From contig CANQDE010000001.1 in the NCBI GenBank assembly GCA_947591475.1, positions 186,001 through 250,000 of the forward strand: a stretch of DNA of 64,000 nucleotides. The letters are read 5' to 3'. Shown piece after piece: positions 56,722-64,000 of the stretch. Within the stretch, counting starts at the first letter, position 1, and each line of letters starts with the position of its first letter. The notes under the pieces were generated by a model. That model was not told the origin of the DNA. It ran no database searches and saw only the letters and a list, made by a program, of their open reading frames with translations. The position numbers were made by a program, and so were the translations under genes. Source of the stretch: an uncultured Alistipes sp. (lineage in GTDB: Bacteria; Bacteroidota; Bacteroidia; Bacteroidales; Rikenellaceae).

Positions 56722-57690
56722 ATGTACAAGTTTGTACCTCGGTTGAAATCGGTGTTGTGGGGCGGGGAGAAAATTCTCGCCTACAAGGGGATTGTTTCTG
56801 ACCAACAGCTGATCGGCGAGAGTTGGGAGCTGTCGGGGGTCGCAGGCCACGAATCGATCGTCGCCGAAGGCCCCGATGCTGGTAGGTCGTTGCCTGAATT
56901 GCTTGCTCGGGAGGGGAGCGGGTTGCTCGGTAAAGCCAATTATGCCCGTTTCGGCAACGAATTTCCACTGTTAGTTAAATTCATCGACGCGAAGCAGGAC
57001 CTTTCGATTCAAGTGCATCCCGACGACGAACTGGCTTGGCGCCGACACCGTTCGAAGGGAAAGGCCGAAATGTGGTACGTAATCGGTGCGGATGCAGGTG
57101 CTCATCTGCGTTGCGGCTTCTCCGAACCTACGACGCCGGACGAATATGTCGATTGCGTGGCTCGAAATACCTTGACCGACCGCTTGGGCGATTATCCCAT
57201 CCGACGCGGCGACGTCTTCTTTTTGCCTGCCGGTCGCGTCCATGCGATTTGCGCCGGTTCGTTCATCGCCGAGATCCAGCAGACCTCCGACATCACCTAT
57301 CGTATCTATGATTATGGCCGGCGCGACGCGCAGGGCCGTCTGCGTGAGTTGCATACCGAATGGGCCAAAGATGCTATCGATTACACCGTTTTGCCCGATG
57401 GTCGTACCTGCTACGAACGGCGGGAAAACGAACCCGTCGAGTTGGTGCGATGCCCGTATTTCACGACGGAACTTTTCGAGTTGACACGGCCTTATGCGTT
57501 CGATTTGCAAGCAATCGATTCGTTTCTCGTCGTGATCTGTACGGACGGTCGCGGTCGATTGTCCGACGATGCGGGTAATAGCTGTACGTTGCATCAGGGC
57601 GAAACCGTGCTCGTTCCGGCTCGGGTAAACTCGTTGAAAGTCGAACCCGCGACGCGGATGACTTTGCTCACGAGCCGCATCGATTCCTGA
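56722..57690 (+). CDS. manA: Mannose-6-phosphate isomerase, class I
   Basis: A 322-residue cupin isomerase interconverting fructose 6-phosphate and mannose 6-phosphate for GDP-mannose supply. Zinc ligands: IQVHPDD (Gln97, His99), 'GKAEMWYVI' (Glu116) and 'PAGRVHAICAG' (His near 174). 'IQQTSDITYRIYDYGR' is the family substrate-binding strand. The start is the ATG at 56722, only 4 nt after tRNA-Pro; the longer frame would read through the tRNA. Hence the mRNA is probably made by tRNA 3' processing and nearly leaderless. Length is normal for the short bacterial form. Confidence 0.94.
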   Translation: MYKFVPRLKSVLWGGEKILAYKGIVSDQQLIGESWELSGVAGHESIVAEGPDAGRSLPELLAREGSGLLGKANYARFGNEFPLLVKFIDAKQDLSIQVHPDDELAWRRHRSKGKAEMWYVIGADAGAHLRCGFSEPTTPDEYVDCVARNTLTDRLGDYPIRRGDVFFLPAGRVHAICAGSFIAEIQQTSDITYRIYDYGRRDAQGRLRELHTEWAKDAIDYTVLPDGRTCYERRENEPVELVRCPYFTTELFELTRPYAFDLQAIDSFLVVICTDGRGRLSDDAGNSCTLHQGETVLVPARVNSLKVEPATRMTLLTSRIDS

Positions 57691-57745
57691 ACGGCTGCTT
57701 CTGGCGTCATATTTGCATGCGCATGGGGAATAAAACCTATGCGTT

Positions 57746-58294
57746 ATGAAAAGATCAGTCATCTTTGTTTTTATTGCGTCTCTTCTGCTGTGTGCGGCAG
57801 CCGTAACGGTCATCGGCCAGAAAAAAATCCTGTCGCCCAAGGAGGAGCGTCGCGAGGTGCGTGAAAAGCGTCGTGCCGAGCGAATCGCCAATTTCGAAAA
57901 GACGATGGATTCCATCGTGTTGTCGCGCAATTTCCAATTCAATCCCCAGACCATGCAGCGTCAGCCGGCCGGGCCGATGCGCCAAATCATGAATCCTGCG
58001 TTCAACGTCGGTATCTGGGACGGTACGGCCGATATTTGTCTGCCGTATGTCAAGGGATACGTGCCTCCCTACTATGTTACCATGTTGAATTACACGGTCG
58101 GCAATCTGCAAGGCTACACCACCGAGCAGACCCACGAAGGGTGGATGATTACCTTCACCACGCCGCTGTTCTCCGCCTCGGACTATACGTTCACGTTCGA
58201 GATCTATTCGCGTACGGGTGGCGCGACGTTGACCATCACCAATCCGTGGTACAATCCCGTGCAGTATTCGGGCAGCATCACGCAGTTGTATTGA
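57746..58294 (+). CDS. DUF4251 family secreted protein
   Basis: A 182-residue exported protein (signal peptide ending near VTVIGQ). A charged helix 'PKEERREVREKRRAERIANFEKTMDSIVLSRNF' is followed by the DUF4251 beta domain: 'FQFNPQTMQ', 'NVGIWDGTADICLPYVKGYVPP', 'NYTVGNLQGYTTEQTHEGWMITFTTPLFSASDYTFTFEIYSRTGGATLTITNP' in blocks, ending 'QYSGSITQLY'. The family is widespread in Bacteroidota, with no known activity. The 'FTFEI.S..G.A.L.I.....Y.G.I' end is shared with the next gene, a paralogue 21 nt downstream. Confidence 0.85.
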   Translation: MKRSVIFVFIASLLLCAAAVTVIGQKKILSPKEERREVREKRRAERIANFEKTMDSIVLSRNFQFNPQTMQRQPAGPMRQIMNPAFNVGIWDGTADICLPYVKGYVPPYYVTMLNYTVGNLQGYTTEQTHEGWMITFTTPLFSASDYTFTFEIYSRTGGATLTITNPWYNPVQYSGSITQLY

Positions 58295-58315
58295 GCCTAA
58301 TCTTAACTGTCCTAT

Positions 58316-59014
58316 ATGAAACGACTTTCTTCTATTGTTTTGTGCGGCGCGGCCCTGTCGATGGTCTGCGCCGTTTCTTCCCTCTCCGCTCAGACGCATG
58401 CGGCGGCTAAAGCAGTTCGGACGCATACGACGGCGTCGCCCCAAGTGTCGGACATCCGCTCTTCGGTCGACAGTGTGCCGCAAACGGCGATCGTTCCCGT
58501 GCAGCAGCAACCCGTTCGGATGACCGAATATACGACCGTTTACGAAGCGGCCGGCGAGGGGCTGAACCGGGTCGAGCGGCGGGCTTTGCGTGCGAAGAAT
58601 TATGCGGCCTGTATCGATTCGTTAGTGCAGTCGCACAATTACATGTTCTATCCCGCGACCATGCAGGAGATGCCCGACGGCGTCGTGCGGACAATCTATG
58701 CCGATTATTTCTTTTTCGGGTTGTTCGTCGATCACGTCGAGGTGCATCTGCCGGTCGTGCGCGGCGGGTCGCAGTATCTCGAACGCCTCAATTTCGATTC
58801 GATGGCGATCAGCAATTATCAGGTTTCGCGCGTGCAGTGCGGTTGGATGATTTCGTTCGACATCGCCGATCGCGATACGCATTATCATGCCTGCTTCTCC
58901 GTTTCGACGGCGACGGGCGAGACGACCCTGACGCTGATAGCGCCTTCGGTTACGATGCGTTATGGCGGCCGGATCGGCGTCTGCTTCGATGCCCCGTTTC
59001 GGGCTCATCGGTAA
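58316..59014 (+). CDS. DUF4251 family secreted protein, paralogue
   Basis: A 232-residue exported protein (signal peptide MKRLSSIVLCGAALSMVCAV, cleaved before QTHAAA). A Ser/Thr/Val-rich stretch of about 60 residues precedes the helix 'NRVERRALRAKNYAACIDSLVQSHNYMFYPATMQEMPDG'. The DUF4251 core follows ('DHVEVHLPVVRGG', 'FDSMAISNYQVSRVQCGWMISFDIADRDTHYHACFSVSTATGETTLTLIAPSVTMRYGGRIG' in blocks). Overall order matches the preceding gene with a longer linker. Function unknown; probable envelope protein. Confidence 0.83.
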   Translation: MKRLSSIVLCGAALSMVCAVSSLSAQTHAAAKAVRTHTTASPQVSDIRSSVDSVPQTAIVPVQQQPVRMTEYTTVYEAAGEGLNRVERRALRAKNYAACIDSLVQSHNYMFYPATMQEMPDGVVRTIYADYFFFGLFVDHVEVHLPVVRGGSQYLERLNFDSMAISNYQVSRVQCGWMISFDIADRDTHYHACFSVSTATGETTLTLIAPSVTMRYGGRIGVCFDAPFRAHR

Positions 59015-59059
59015 ATATTCGGTTCTGAACGGGGCGATCCGTGTCAGTTAATAAAAAAA

Positions 59060-59270
59060 CGGCTCTGTGAGCCGTGCGGGCCGAAGCCTCCGCCCGCGGA
59101 GTTTTTTGGTTAGCGGCACCGAAACTCATTTTGTTTTCGTAGGCGTTTTTGCCTTCCAATTTCTTTCTCCGCAGTCTTCGTCCCGCCGCTTTTGAAAGCG
59201 CCCCGTTTGAACGGGGTTCCCGATGCGATAGAACCTTATTACGGTTCAGATGGTCATCTTCGCTGCCGCG
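59060..59270 (+). repeat. Composite intergenic repeat A + D
   Basis: ACGGCTC-TGTGAGCCGT hairpin, GCGGGCCGAAGCC and TCCGCCCGCGGAG (module A, interrupted by AT-rich sequence from 59103), then CCGCAGTCTTCGTCCCGCCG. Module D follows (CGCTTTTGAAAGCG, TTCCCGATGCGATAGAACC, CTTCGCTGCCGCG; about 59193-59270). Order is reversed relative to 53147. This and repeat C fill the 420-nt gap before mgsA; no gene is seen in it. Confidence 0.65.
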
Positions 59271-59321
59271 CCGGTGAATATATTCGGTTCTGAAAGCGTT
59301 GCATTTGCGGAATATGTCGTA

Positions 59322-59401
59322 TCTTGGGCGCAGCCAAAGATACTGCGCCTCGGCAATGCTCAAATAAATTTGGCATTGCGCTCGACTTTTTCGTATCTTT
59401 G
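59322..59401 (+). repeat. Repeat C carrying the mgsA promoter
   Basis: TCTTGGGCGCAGCC-AAAGATACTGCGCC hairpin, TCGGCAATGCTCAAATAAA, TTTGGCATTGCGCTCGAC and then TATCTTTG. The type is repeated in many Bacteroidota genomes, where it yields false short ORFs. A degenerate copy lies at 33031. Confidence 0.65.
59369..59401 (+). promoter_or_regulatory. Promoter for mgsA
   Basis: TTTG (59369-59372), 21-nt spacer, TATCTTTG (59394-59401), inside repeat C; leader of about 27 nt. Confidence 0.65.
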
Positions 59402-59434
59402 CACCGAATGCTCGTAATTAAGAATCGAATCATT

Positions 59435-59920
59435 ATGGAAAAGAAAAAAGTACTGGCGCTGGTCGCCCACGATAACATGAAACGCGACTTGGCCGAATGG
59501 GTGGATTGGAATTCGGACAAATTGAGCTGCCACCATCTGATTTGTACCGGTACGACCGGCAAGATGGTCGAAAAGACGCTGCGCAGTCATCGGGTCGAAG
59601 ACGATGACACGACTGAAGCGATGCCCGAATTGGAGATCACGCGGTTGAAATCGGGCCCGTTGGGCGGCGACCAGCAGTTGGGGTCGAAAATCGCCGACGG
59701 TGAGATCAATGCCTTGATTTTCTTCTGCGACCCGATGGCGGCCCAGCCGCACGATGTCGATGTCAAGGCCCTGTTGCGTCTGGCGGCGTTGTACAATGTA
59801 CCGACGGCCATCAATCGGGCGAGTGCCGATTTCCTCATCTCCTCGCCGTTGTTCGAGGACGACGATTACAAGCCGATCGTGAAGGATTACCGTGATTACG
59901 TCGAGCGGGTGTTGAAATAA
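59435..59920 (+). CDS. mgsA: Methylglyoxal synthase
   Basis: A 161-residue enzyme turning dihydroxyacetone phosphate into methylglyoxal plus phosphate, a glycolytic bypass when phosphate is short. Start ATG at 59435. 'LVAHDNMKRDL' (Asp13 region), 'TGTTGKMVE' (phosphate-binding), 'RLKSGPLGGDQQLGSKIADG' (catalytic Asp in GGDQQ), 'FFCDPMAAQPHDVDVKALLRL' and 'YNVPTAINRASADFL' give full family coverage. Monocistronic: promoter in repeat C and a strong terminator at 59947-59974. Confidence 0.96.
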   Translation: MEKKKVLALVAHDNMKRDLAEWVDWNSDKLSCHHLICTGTTGKMVEKTLRSHRVEDDDTTEAMPELEITRLKSGPLGGDQQLGSKIADGEINALIFFCDPMAAQPHDVDVKALLRLAALYNVPTAINRASADFLISSPLFEDDDYKPIVKDYRDYVERVLK

Positions 59921-59946
59921 ACATTCGAATCGTTCGCAATGAAATG

Positions 59947-59974
59947 AAAGGAGTGCACGAAAGCACTCCTTTTT
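59947..59974 (+). terminator. Terminator after mgsA
   Basis: AAAGGAGTGC, loop ACGAAA, GCACTCCTTT then TT; adjacent to the convergent dusB stop. Confidence 0.85.
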
Positions 59975-59977
59975 CAT

Positions 59978-61000
59978 TTACAACTCGTGCGACAGCGGGG
60001 CCGGAACGGCTTCACTCAAATCGTAATCGCCCCAGCGTTCGCCGATGTAGTCCAGCGTGGCGAAAAGTTCGTCCGTGTCGAGCGTCGTAACGAGTTTCAG
60101 CCGCGTTGCCTTGAAATCGGGCAGCCCTTTGAAATAATTGGTCAGATGGCGGCGCATTTCGAGGACGCCGACATAATCACCTTTGATTTCCAATGATTTG
60201 CGCAGGTGCTCTTTGGCTATTTTGACCCGTTCCGTTACCGACGGCTGCGGCAGTATTTCCCCCGTCTCGATAAAATGTTTCACCTCGCGGAAAATCCACG
60301 GACGTCCGTAGGTCGCCCGACCGATCATCACGCCGTCGACCCCGTAGCGATCGAACATCTCGGCCGCTTTCGGGCCGCTGTCCACATCGCCGTTGCCGAT
60401 GATGGGGATGCGGATTTGCGGATTGTTCTTGACCTTGCCGATCAGCGTCCAGTCGGCCTCCCCGCGATACATCTGCGCCCGCGTGCGGCCGTGAATGGTT
60501 AGCGCCGCGATGCCGACATCCTGCAACCGGAGCGCGATCTCTTCGATGTTTTTCGACGCATCATCCCATCCCAACCGCGTTTTCACAGTTACGGGCTTGT
60601 GCACCGCTTCGACGATGCGGCGGGTCATTTCGACCATTCGCGGAACGTCGCGCATCATGCCCGAACCGGCACCCCGTCCGGCGATCTTCTTGACCGGACA
60701 GCCGAAATTGATGTCGATGAGGTCGGGGCCGGCCGCTTCGGCCATGCGGGCCGCTTCGACCATCGGTTCGATCAGATGGCCGTACAGCTGGATGCCGACG
60801 GGGCGTTCGGCTTCGTCGATTTCTAACTTTTTGAGCGCTTTCGCCGCATCGCGAATCAATCCGTCGGCCGGTATGAACTCCGTATAGACCACATCGGCGC
60901 CGAACCGCTTGCACATGTAGCGGAACGAGGGGTCGGTAACATCCTCCATCGGGGCCAGAAAGAGCGGACGGGCCCCCAAATCCATCTCTGCGATTTTCAT
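59978..61000 (-). CDS. dusB: tRNA-dihydrouridine synthase (DusB-like)
   Basis: A 340-residue FMN enzyme reducing uridines in tRNA. Start ATG at 61000 (MKIAEMDLG); longer reading would run through the promoter. 'LFLAPMEDVTDPSFR' (N-terminal FMN strand), 'DINFGCPVKKI' (catalytic Cys in FGCPV), 'GAGSGMMRD', 'VTVKTRLGWDD', 'LTIHGRTRAQMYRGEADW', 'IPIIGNGDVDSG' and 'GVMIGRATYGRPWIF' are the expected barrel motifs. A C-terminal helical tRNA-binding domain follows. Divergent from argS with a 88-nt shared upstream region. Confidence 0.95.
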   Translation of the reverse strand: MKIAEMDLGARPLFLAPMEDVTDPSFRYMCKRFGADVVYTEFIPADGLIRDAAKALKKLEIDEAERPVGIQLYGHLIEPMVEAARMAEAAGPDLIDINFGCPVKKIAGRGAGSGMMRDVPRMVEMTRRIVEAVHKPVTVKTRLGWDDASKNIEEIALRLQDVGIAALTIHGRTRAQMYRGEADWTLIGKVKNNPQIRIPIIGNGDVDSGPKAAEMFDRYGVDGVMIGRATYGRPWIFREVKHFIETGEILPQPSVTERVKIAKEHLRKSLEIKGDYVGVLEMRRHLTNYFKGLPDFKATRLKLVTTLDTDELFATLDYIGERWGDYDLSEAVPAPLSHEL

Positions 61001-61025
61001 CGGGTCGCGAACGTGAATAGTTGCA

Positions 61026-61033
61026 CAAAGGTA
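61026..61033 (-). promoter_or_regulatory. -7 box for dusB
   Basis: Minus-strand TACCTTTG, 25 nt before the dusB ATG; divergent from the argS promoter. Confidence 0.6.
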
Positions 61034-61064
61034 GTTGTTATTCCGCAATAAAACGCTAAATTTG
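61034..61064 (+). promoter_or_regulatory. Promoter for argS
   Basis: GTTG (61034-61037), 19-nt spacer, TAAATTTG (61057-61064); leader of about 18 nt to the ATG at 61089. Confidence 0.6.
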
Positions 61065-61088
61065 TACCCCGAAACTCTTTTTTCGACC

Positions 61089-62873
61089 ATGAAGCATATC
61101 GAAACCTATATTGCGCAGGCGGTTCGCGGCGCTGTCGAATCGTTGTACGGCCCGTTGGCCGATGAACAGTTGCAGATTCAGAAAACCCGTCGGGAGTTCG
61201 AAGGCGATTACACCCTCGTGGCCTTTCCGCTGCTGCGGCGCAGCCGCAAGTCGCCCGAAGCTACGGCGACCGAAATCGGAGAGTACATGCAGGCGCACGT
61301 ATCCGAAATCCGCTCGTTCAACGTCATCAAGGGATTTCTTAACTTGACGTTGGACAGCTCGTTCTGGCAGGATCGGTTCGCGGAAATCGTCGCCGACGAA
61401 CACTTCGGCGAAGCTCCGGCGACGGGCCGGACGGTGATGATCGAATATTCGTCGCCCAATACGAACAAGCCGCTCCATTTGGGACACATCCGCAACAATC
61501 TGTTGGGCTATTCCGTCGCGCAGATTCTCAAAGCCAACGGCCATAAGGTCATCAAGGTCAATTTGGTGAACGACCGTGGCATCCACATCTGCAAGTCGAT
61601 GTTGGCGTGGAAGCTCTACGGCAACGGCGAAACGCCCGAAAGCACCGGTATGAAGGGCGACCATCTGGTCGGCAAATACTATGTCGAGTTCGACAAACAC
61701 TACAAAGCGCAGGTCAAGGAGTTGATGGCGCAGGGCATGAGCGAGGACGAGGCCAAAAAGCAGGCGCCCATCCTGCGCGAGGCGCAGGAGATGTTGCGCA
61801 AGTGGGAGGCCAAAGACCCCGAAGTGTATGCTCTGTGGGAGCGGATGAACGGTTGGGTCTATGCCGGTTTCGACGTAACCTACAAGGCGTTGGGCGTCGA
61901 TTTCGACAAGGTTTATTATGAATCGCAGACCTATCTGTTGGGCAAATCGCTCGTCGAGGAGGGGCTCCGCAAAGGGGTATTCTATCGGCGGGAGGATAAT
62001 TCGGTGTGGATCGACCTGCGCAACGACGGGCTGGACGAAAAACTGCTTTTGCGCGGTGACGGCACGTCGGTCTATATGACGCAGGATTTGGGTACGGCCT
62101 ATCGGCGTTTCGAGGATAACCGGCTCGACGACATGATTTACGTCGTCGGCAACGAACAGAACTATCATTTTCAAGTGTTGAAATTGGTGCTCAAAAAATT
62201 GGGCTATCCCGAGTGGAGCGACCACATCACGCACCTCTCCTACGGCATGGTGGAGCTGCCCGAGGGTAAGATGAAATCGCGCGAGGGAACGGTGGTTGAT
62301 GCCGACGATTTGATCGCCGACATGGTTGCCACGGCCCGCGAAATGTCGGCCGAACTGGGCAAATTGGCGGATTGTTCGGAGGCCGAAGCCGATGCCGTTT
62401 CGACGATGGTCGGTCTGGGGGCGTTGAAATACTTCATCTTGAAGGTCGATCCCAAGAAAACGATGCTCTTCGATCCGCGCGAATCCATCGACTTCAACGG
62501 CAACACGGGGCCGTTCATCCAATACACCCATGCCCGTATCCGGTCGCTGCTGCGCAAGGCGGCGGAGGCCGGCATCGAGTTGCAGGGCGACGCAGCGGCG
62601 GAGTATCTGCCCGAAGAGATCGCCTTGGTCAAGCTCTTGACCGATTATCCCGCAACGGTGGCCGCTGCCGGAGCGGATTTTGCGCCCTCCATTATCGGTG
62701 CGTACGTCTACGAATTGTCCAAGCAGTTCAACGGCTATTATCACGACCATGCGATTCTCCGCGAGGAGCGGGCCGAGGTTCGGCGGATGCGGTTGCAACT
62801 TGCTGGACAGGTGGCGCGTGTCATTCGCAGCGGCATGGCGCTGCTCGGCATCGACGTGCCCGAACGAATGTAA
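61089..62873 (+). CDS. argS: Arginyl-tRNA synthetase
   Basis: A 594-residue class I synthetase charging tRNA-Arg. Start ATG at 61089. The N-terminal Add-1-like domain ('EFEGDYTLVAFPLLR') comes first, then the HIGH motif as LHLGHIRNN (about residue 130), 'LVNDRGIHICKSMLAW', 'YMTQDLGTAYRRFED', 'VVGNEQNYHFQ', the KMSKS equivalent KMKSREGTVVDADDL (about 395), and a C-terminal DALR anticodon-binding helical domain ending 'SGMALLGIDVPERM', the usual tail. Length is normal. Confidence 0.97.
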   Translation: MKHIETYIAQAVRGAVESLYGPLADEQLQIQKTRREFEGDYTLVAFPLLRRSRKSPEATATEIGEYMQAHVSEIRSFNVIKGFLNLTLDSSFWQDRFAEIVADEHFGEAPATGRTVMIEYSSPNTNKPLHLGHIRNNLLGYSVAQILKANGHKVIKVNLVNDRGIHICKSMLAWKLYGNGETPESTGMKGDHLVGKYYVEFDKHYKAQVKELMAQGMSEDEAKKQAPILREAQEMLRKWEAKDPEVYALWERMNGWVYAGFDVTYKALGVDFDKVYYESQTYLLGKSLVEEGLRKGVFYRREDNSVWIDLRNDGLDEKLLLRGDGTSVYMTQDLGTAYRRFEDNRLDDMIYVVGNEQNYHFQVLKLVLKKLGYPEWSDHITHLSYGMVELPEGKMKSREGTVVDADDLIADMVATAREMSAELGKLADCSEAEADAVSTMVGLGALKYFILKVDPKKTMLFDPRESIDFNGNTGPFIQYTHARIRSLLRKAAEAGIELQGDAAAEYLPEEIALVKLLTDYPATVAAAGADFAPSIIGAYVYELSKQFNGYYHDHAILREERAEVRRMRLQLAGQVARVIRSGMALLGIDVPERM

Positions 62874-62948
62874 TCTCGCGGGCTGCCGGTCGCGGTGTGG
62901 TACGAATGTTGCGACGAGGGAGTGCAAGTTAACTAACACTCTTTTAGC

Positions 62949-63995
62949 GTGAAAACATTGGTATCCACTTTAGCTCTTTCTCTTGCGTTGTTCGCCGCCG
63001 TCGGAGTGTCGGCGCAGCGCTGGAGCGCGGCATCGACGTCTGCGGCCGATTCCGTGTTGTTGTCGGAGACGACCGACGGCGATTACCTCGTACGCAGATA
63101 TATGGTCAGAAATCAGGGCGATGCCGATTACACGGTGCGCTACCAAATCAATCTGGCCAAACTCGCTCCGGCGTTGGACAACAATACGAACCAGCTCGAC
63201 CGGCTGGGTTATTTCATCGACCGTTTGGTGCGCGATACGACCCTGCGGGTCAAATCGATCACCATCACCGGTTATTCGTCGCCCGACGGTCCGGTCGCTT
63301 TCAATGAGGCGTTGGCGCAGAAGCGTGCGCAGGATTTTCGTAATTATGTCGATCGGAAATACGACCTTTCGAAGCATTACGACATTACGTTGCATTCCGT
63401 GGCGGAGGATTGGGAGATGTGCCGCGCCTTGGTCGCCCAGTCGGACATTCCCGACAAACAGACCGTGCTGAATATCATCGACAGCAGCCGTCCGATCGAA
63501 TCGAAGGAGCAGGCGCTGAAGAAGTTGCCGCCCGTATGGAGCTACATGAAACGACACATTTTGCCGCCGTTGCGCCGCGTCGAGATGACGATCGATTATG
63601 GGGAAGGCACCGTCGTTGAGTTGCGCCGGCGGATTGTGCGGCCCGCTCCGAAACCGGCTCCGAAACCGAAAGAGCGGTGTTGTTGCGTGGTGGTCGACGA
63701 TTCGGCTACGGGAATCATCGTCGAGATGCCGGTTGTCGGACGCGATTTCAATGAATACGAACGCGAACTTCGGCGGGAGGCCGACCGTACGGAACGTGCT
63801 TATCGCCATGCCGACAGACGGATGGAGCGGGTAGGCCGCGAAGAGGGGCGAACCATGGAGCAATTAGCCGGTAAAGAGAGCCGTGAAGCCCGTAAGTTGG
63901 CCCGCAAGGAGGCCCGTATCGCTCGCAAGATGGCAAAAGCCGAAGCGAAAGCCGCCAGAAAATCCTACAAGGAACTGGAACGCGGCATGCGTTGA
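62949..63995 (+). CDS. OmpA-like outer-membrane protein with basic coiled-coil tail
   Basis: A 348-residue exported protein starting at a GTG (62949), after which a clean signal peptide (KTLVSTLALSLALFAAVGVSAQ) follows. Residues about 70-160 hold an OmpA/MotB-like domain: 'VKSITITGYSSPDGPVAFNEALAQKRAQDFRNYV' has the peptidoglycan-binding strand and helix ('Q.RA....NY'). From about residue 265 on is a highly charged Arg/Lys/Glu/Ala helix of about 80 residues that may stay in the periplasm as a coiled coil; no barrel is visible. A weak hairpin GAGTG/CACTC with TTTT just before it (62920-62945) may terminate argS. Confidence 0.8.
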   Translation: MKTLVSTLALSLALFAAVGVSAQRWSAASTSAADSVLLSETTDGDYLVRRYMVRNQGDADYTVRYQINLAKLAPALDNNTNQLDRLGYFIDRLVRDTTLRVKSITITGYSSPDGPVAFNEALAQKRAQDFRNYVDRKYDLSKHYDITLHSVAEDWEMCRALVAQSDIPDKQTVLNIIDSSRPIESKEQALKKLPPVWSYMKRHILPPLRRVEMTIDYGEGTVVELRRRIVRPAPKPAPKPKERCCCVVVDDSATGIIVEMPVVGRDFNEYERELRREADRTERAYRHADRRMERVGREEGRTMEQLAGKESREARKLARKEARIARKMAKAEAKAARKSYKELERGMR

Positions 63996-64000
63996 TACCG

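Noticed and set aside
62920..62945. Hairpin GAGTG/CACTC with TTTT as argS terminator
   Set aside because: Only 5 bp around a large loop; kept as a remark in the OmpA-like entry, not as a feature.
1..64000. Prophage, integrative element or insertion sequence
   Set aside because: No integrase, transposase, relaxase or phage structural gene is recognisable; only short non-coding repeats are present.

Overview
The window is a chromosomal segment of a GC-rich Bacteroidales bacterium, most likely Rikenellaceae (Alistipes-like). This is inferred from promoters of the Bacteroidota type (a TAnnTTTG -7 box with TTTG about 19-21 nt upstream), many lipobox lipoproteins, a SecDF fusion, a SecA of about 1100 residues, DUF5606, DUF5689 and DUF4251 families, FKBP-like lipoproteins, and high GC with strong third-position bias. 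No rRNA, prophage, IS transposase or CRISPR array is visible. Most genes are housekeeping.

Layout. 0-5 kb: envelope lipoproteins, DUF5606-mscS, then an intergenic region with a rod-shaped structured RNA whose 3' half is duplicated, then two overlapping DUF5689 lipoproteins. 5-10 kb: leftward operon pepD - outer-membrane barrel - obg. 10-11.3 kb: an AT-rich zinc-ribbon gene behind a long hairpin leader, bracketed by two copies of a promoter-like sequence and probably acquired. 11.3-16.7 kb: ispF, a peptidase M49, two paralogous secreted proteins sharing a C-terminal domain with the lipoprotein at 186, and a secreted protein split by a poly-G tract in its signal peptide. 16.8-26.2 kb: M23 peptidase-ispD-PH protein; lpxK-purine nucleoside phosphorylase-ssb; dCMP deaminase, secA and the SRP RNA. 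26.4-33.5 kb: methyltransferase-cvfB, cdaA, OmpH-like protein, ruvA, two FKBP-like lipoproteins (one with a Tyr/Gly/Asn/Thr-rich insertion), and a small HTH protein. 34-42 kb: dnaK, secDF, then a tightly overlapping ybbR-like/coaE/folP/lolD operon. 42-50.6 kb: a Cys-rich lipoprotein, a leftward operon (LolC/E-type permease, menG, two envelope proteins), and a rightward set (zinc peptidase, SGNH hydrolase, MBOAT acyltransferase, EamA transporter). 50.7-53.1 kb: malic enzyme and ruvB. 53.5-56.4 kb: a three-gene operon of a steroid 5-alpha-reductase family protein, an old-yellow-enzyme family reductase and a short-chain dehydrogenase, which reads as a steroid/bile-acid A/B-ring reduction module. 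56.6-64 kb: tRNA-Pro fused almost directly to manA, two DUF4251 proteins, mgsA, dusB, argS and an OmpA-like protein.

The intergenic spaces carry at least three families of short non-coding repeats: a composite hairpin element (A/D), a 'GACCCACCCC' element (B), and a promoter-bearing element (C). The most notable items are the steroid-type operon, the structured RNAs at 3.05-3.3 kb, 11.05-11.25 kb and 15.7-15.93 kb, the FKBP low-complexity insertion, the poly-G frameshift, and the C-terminal domain shared by three envelope proteins. Function calls come from sequence reading and family knowledge; no database search was possible.
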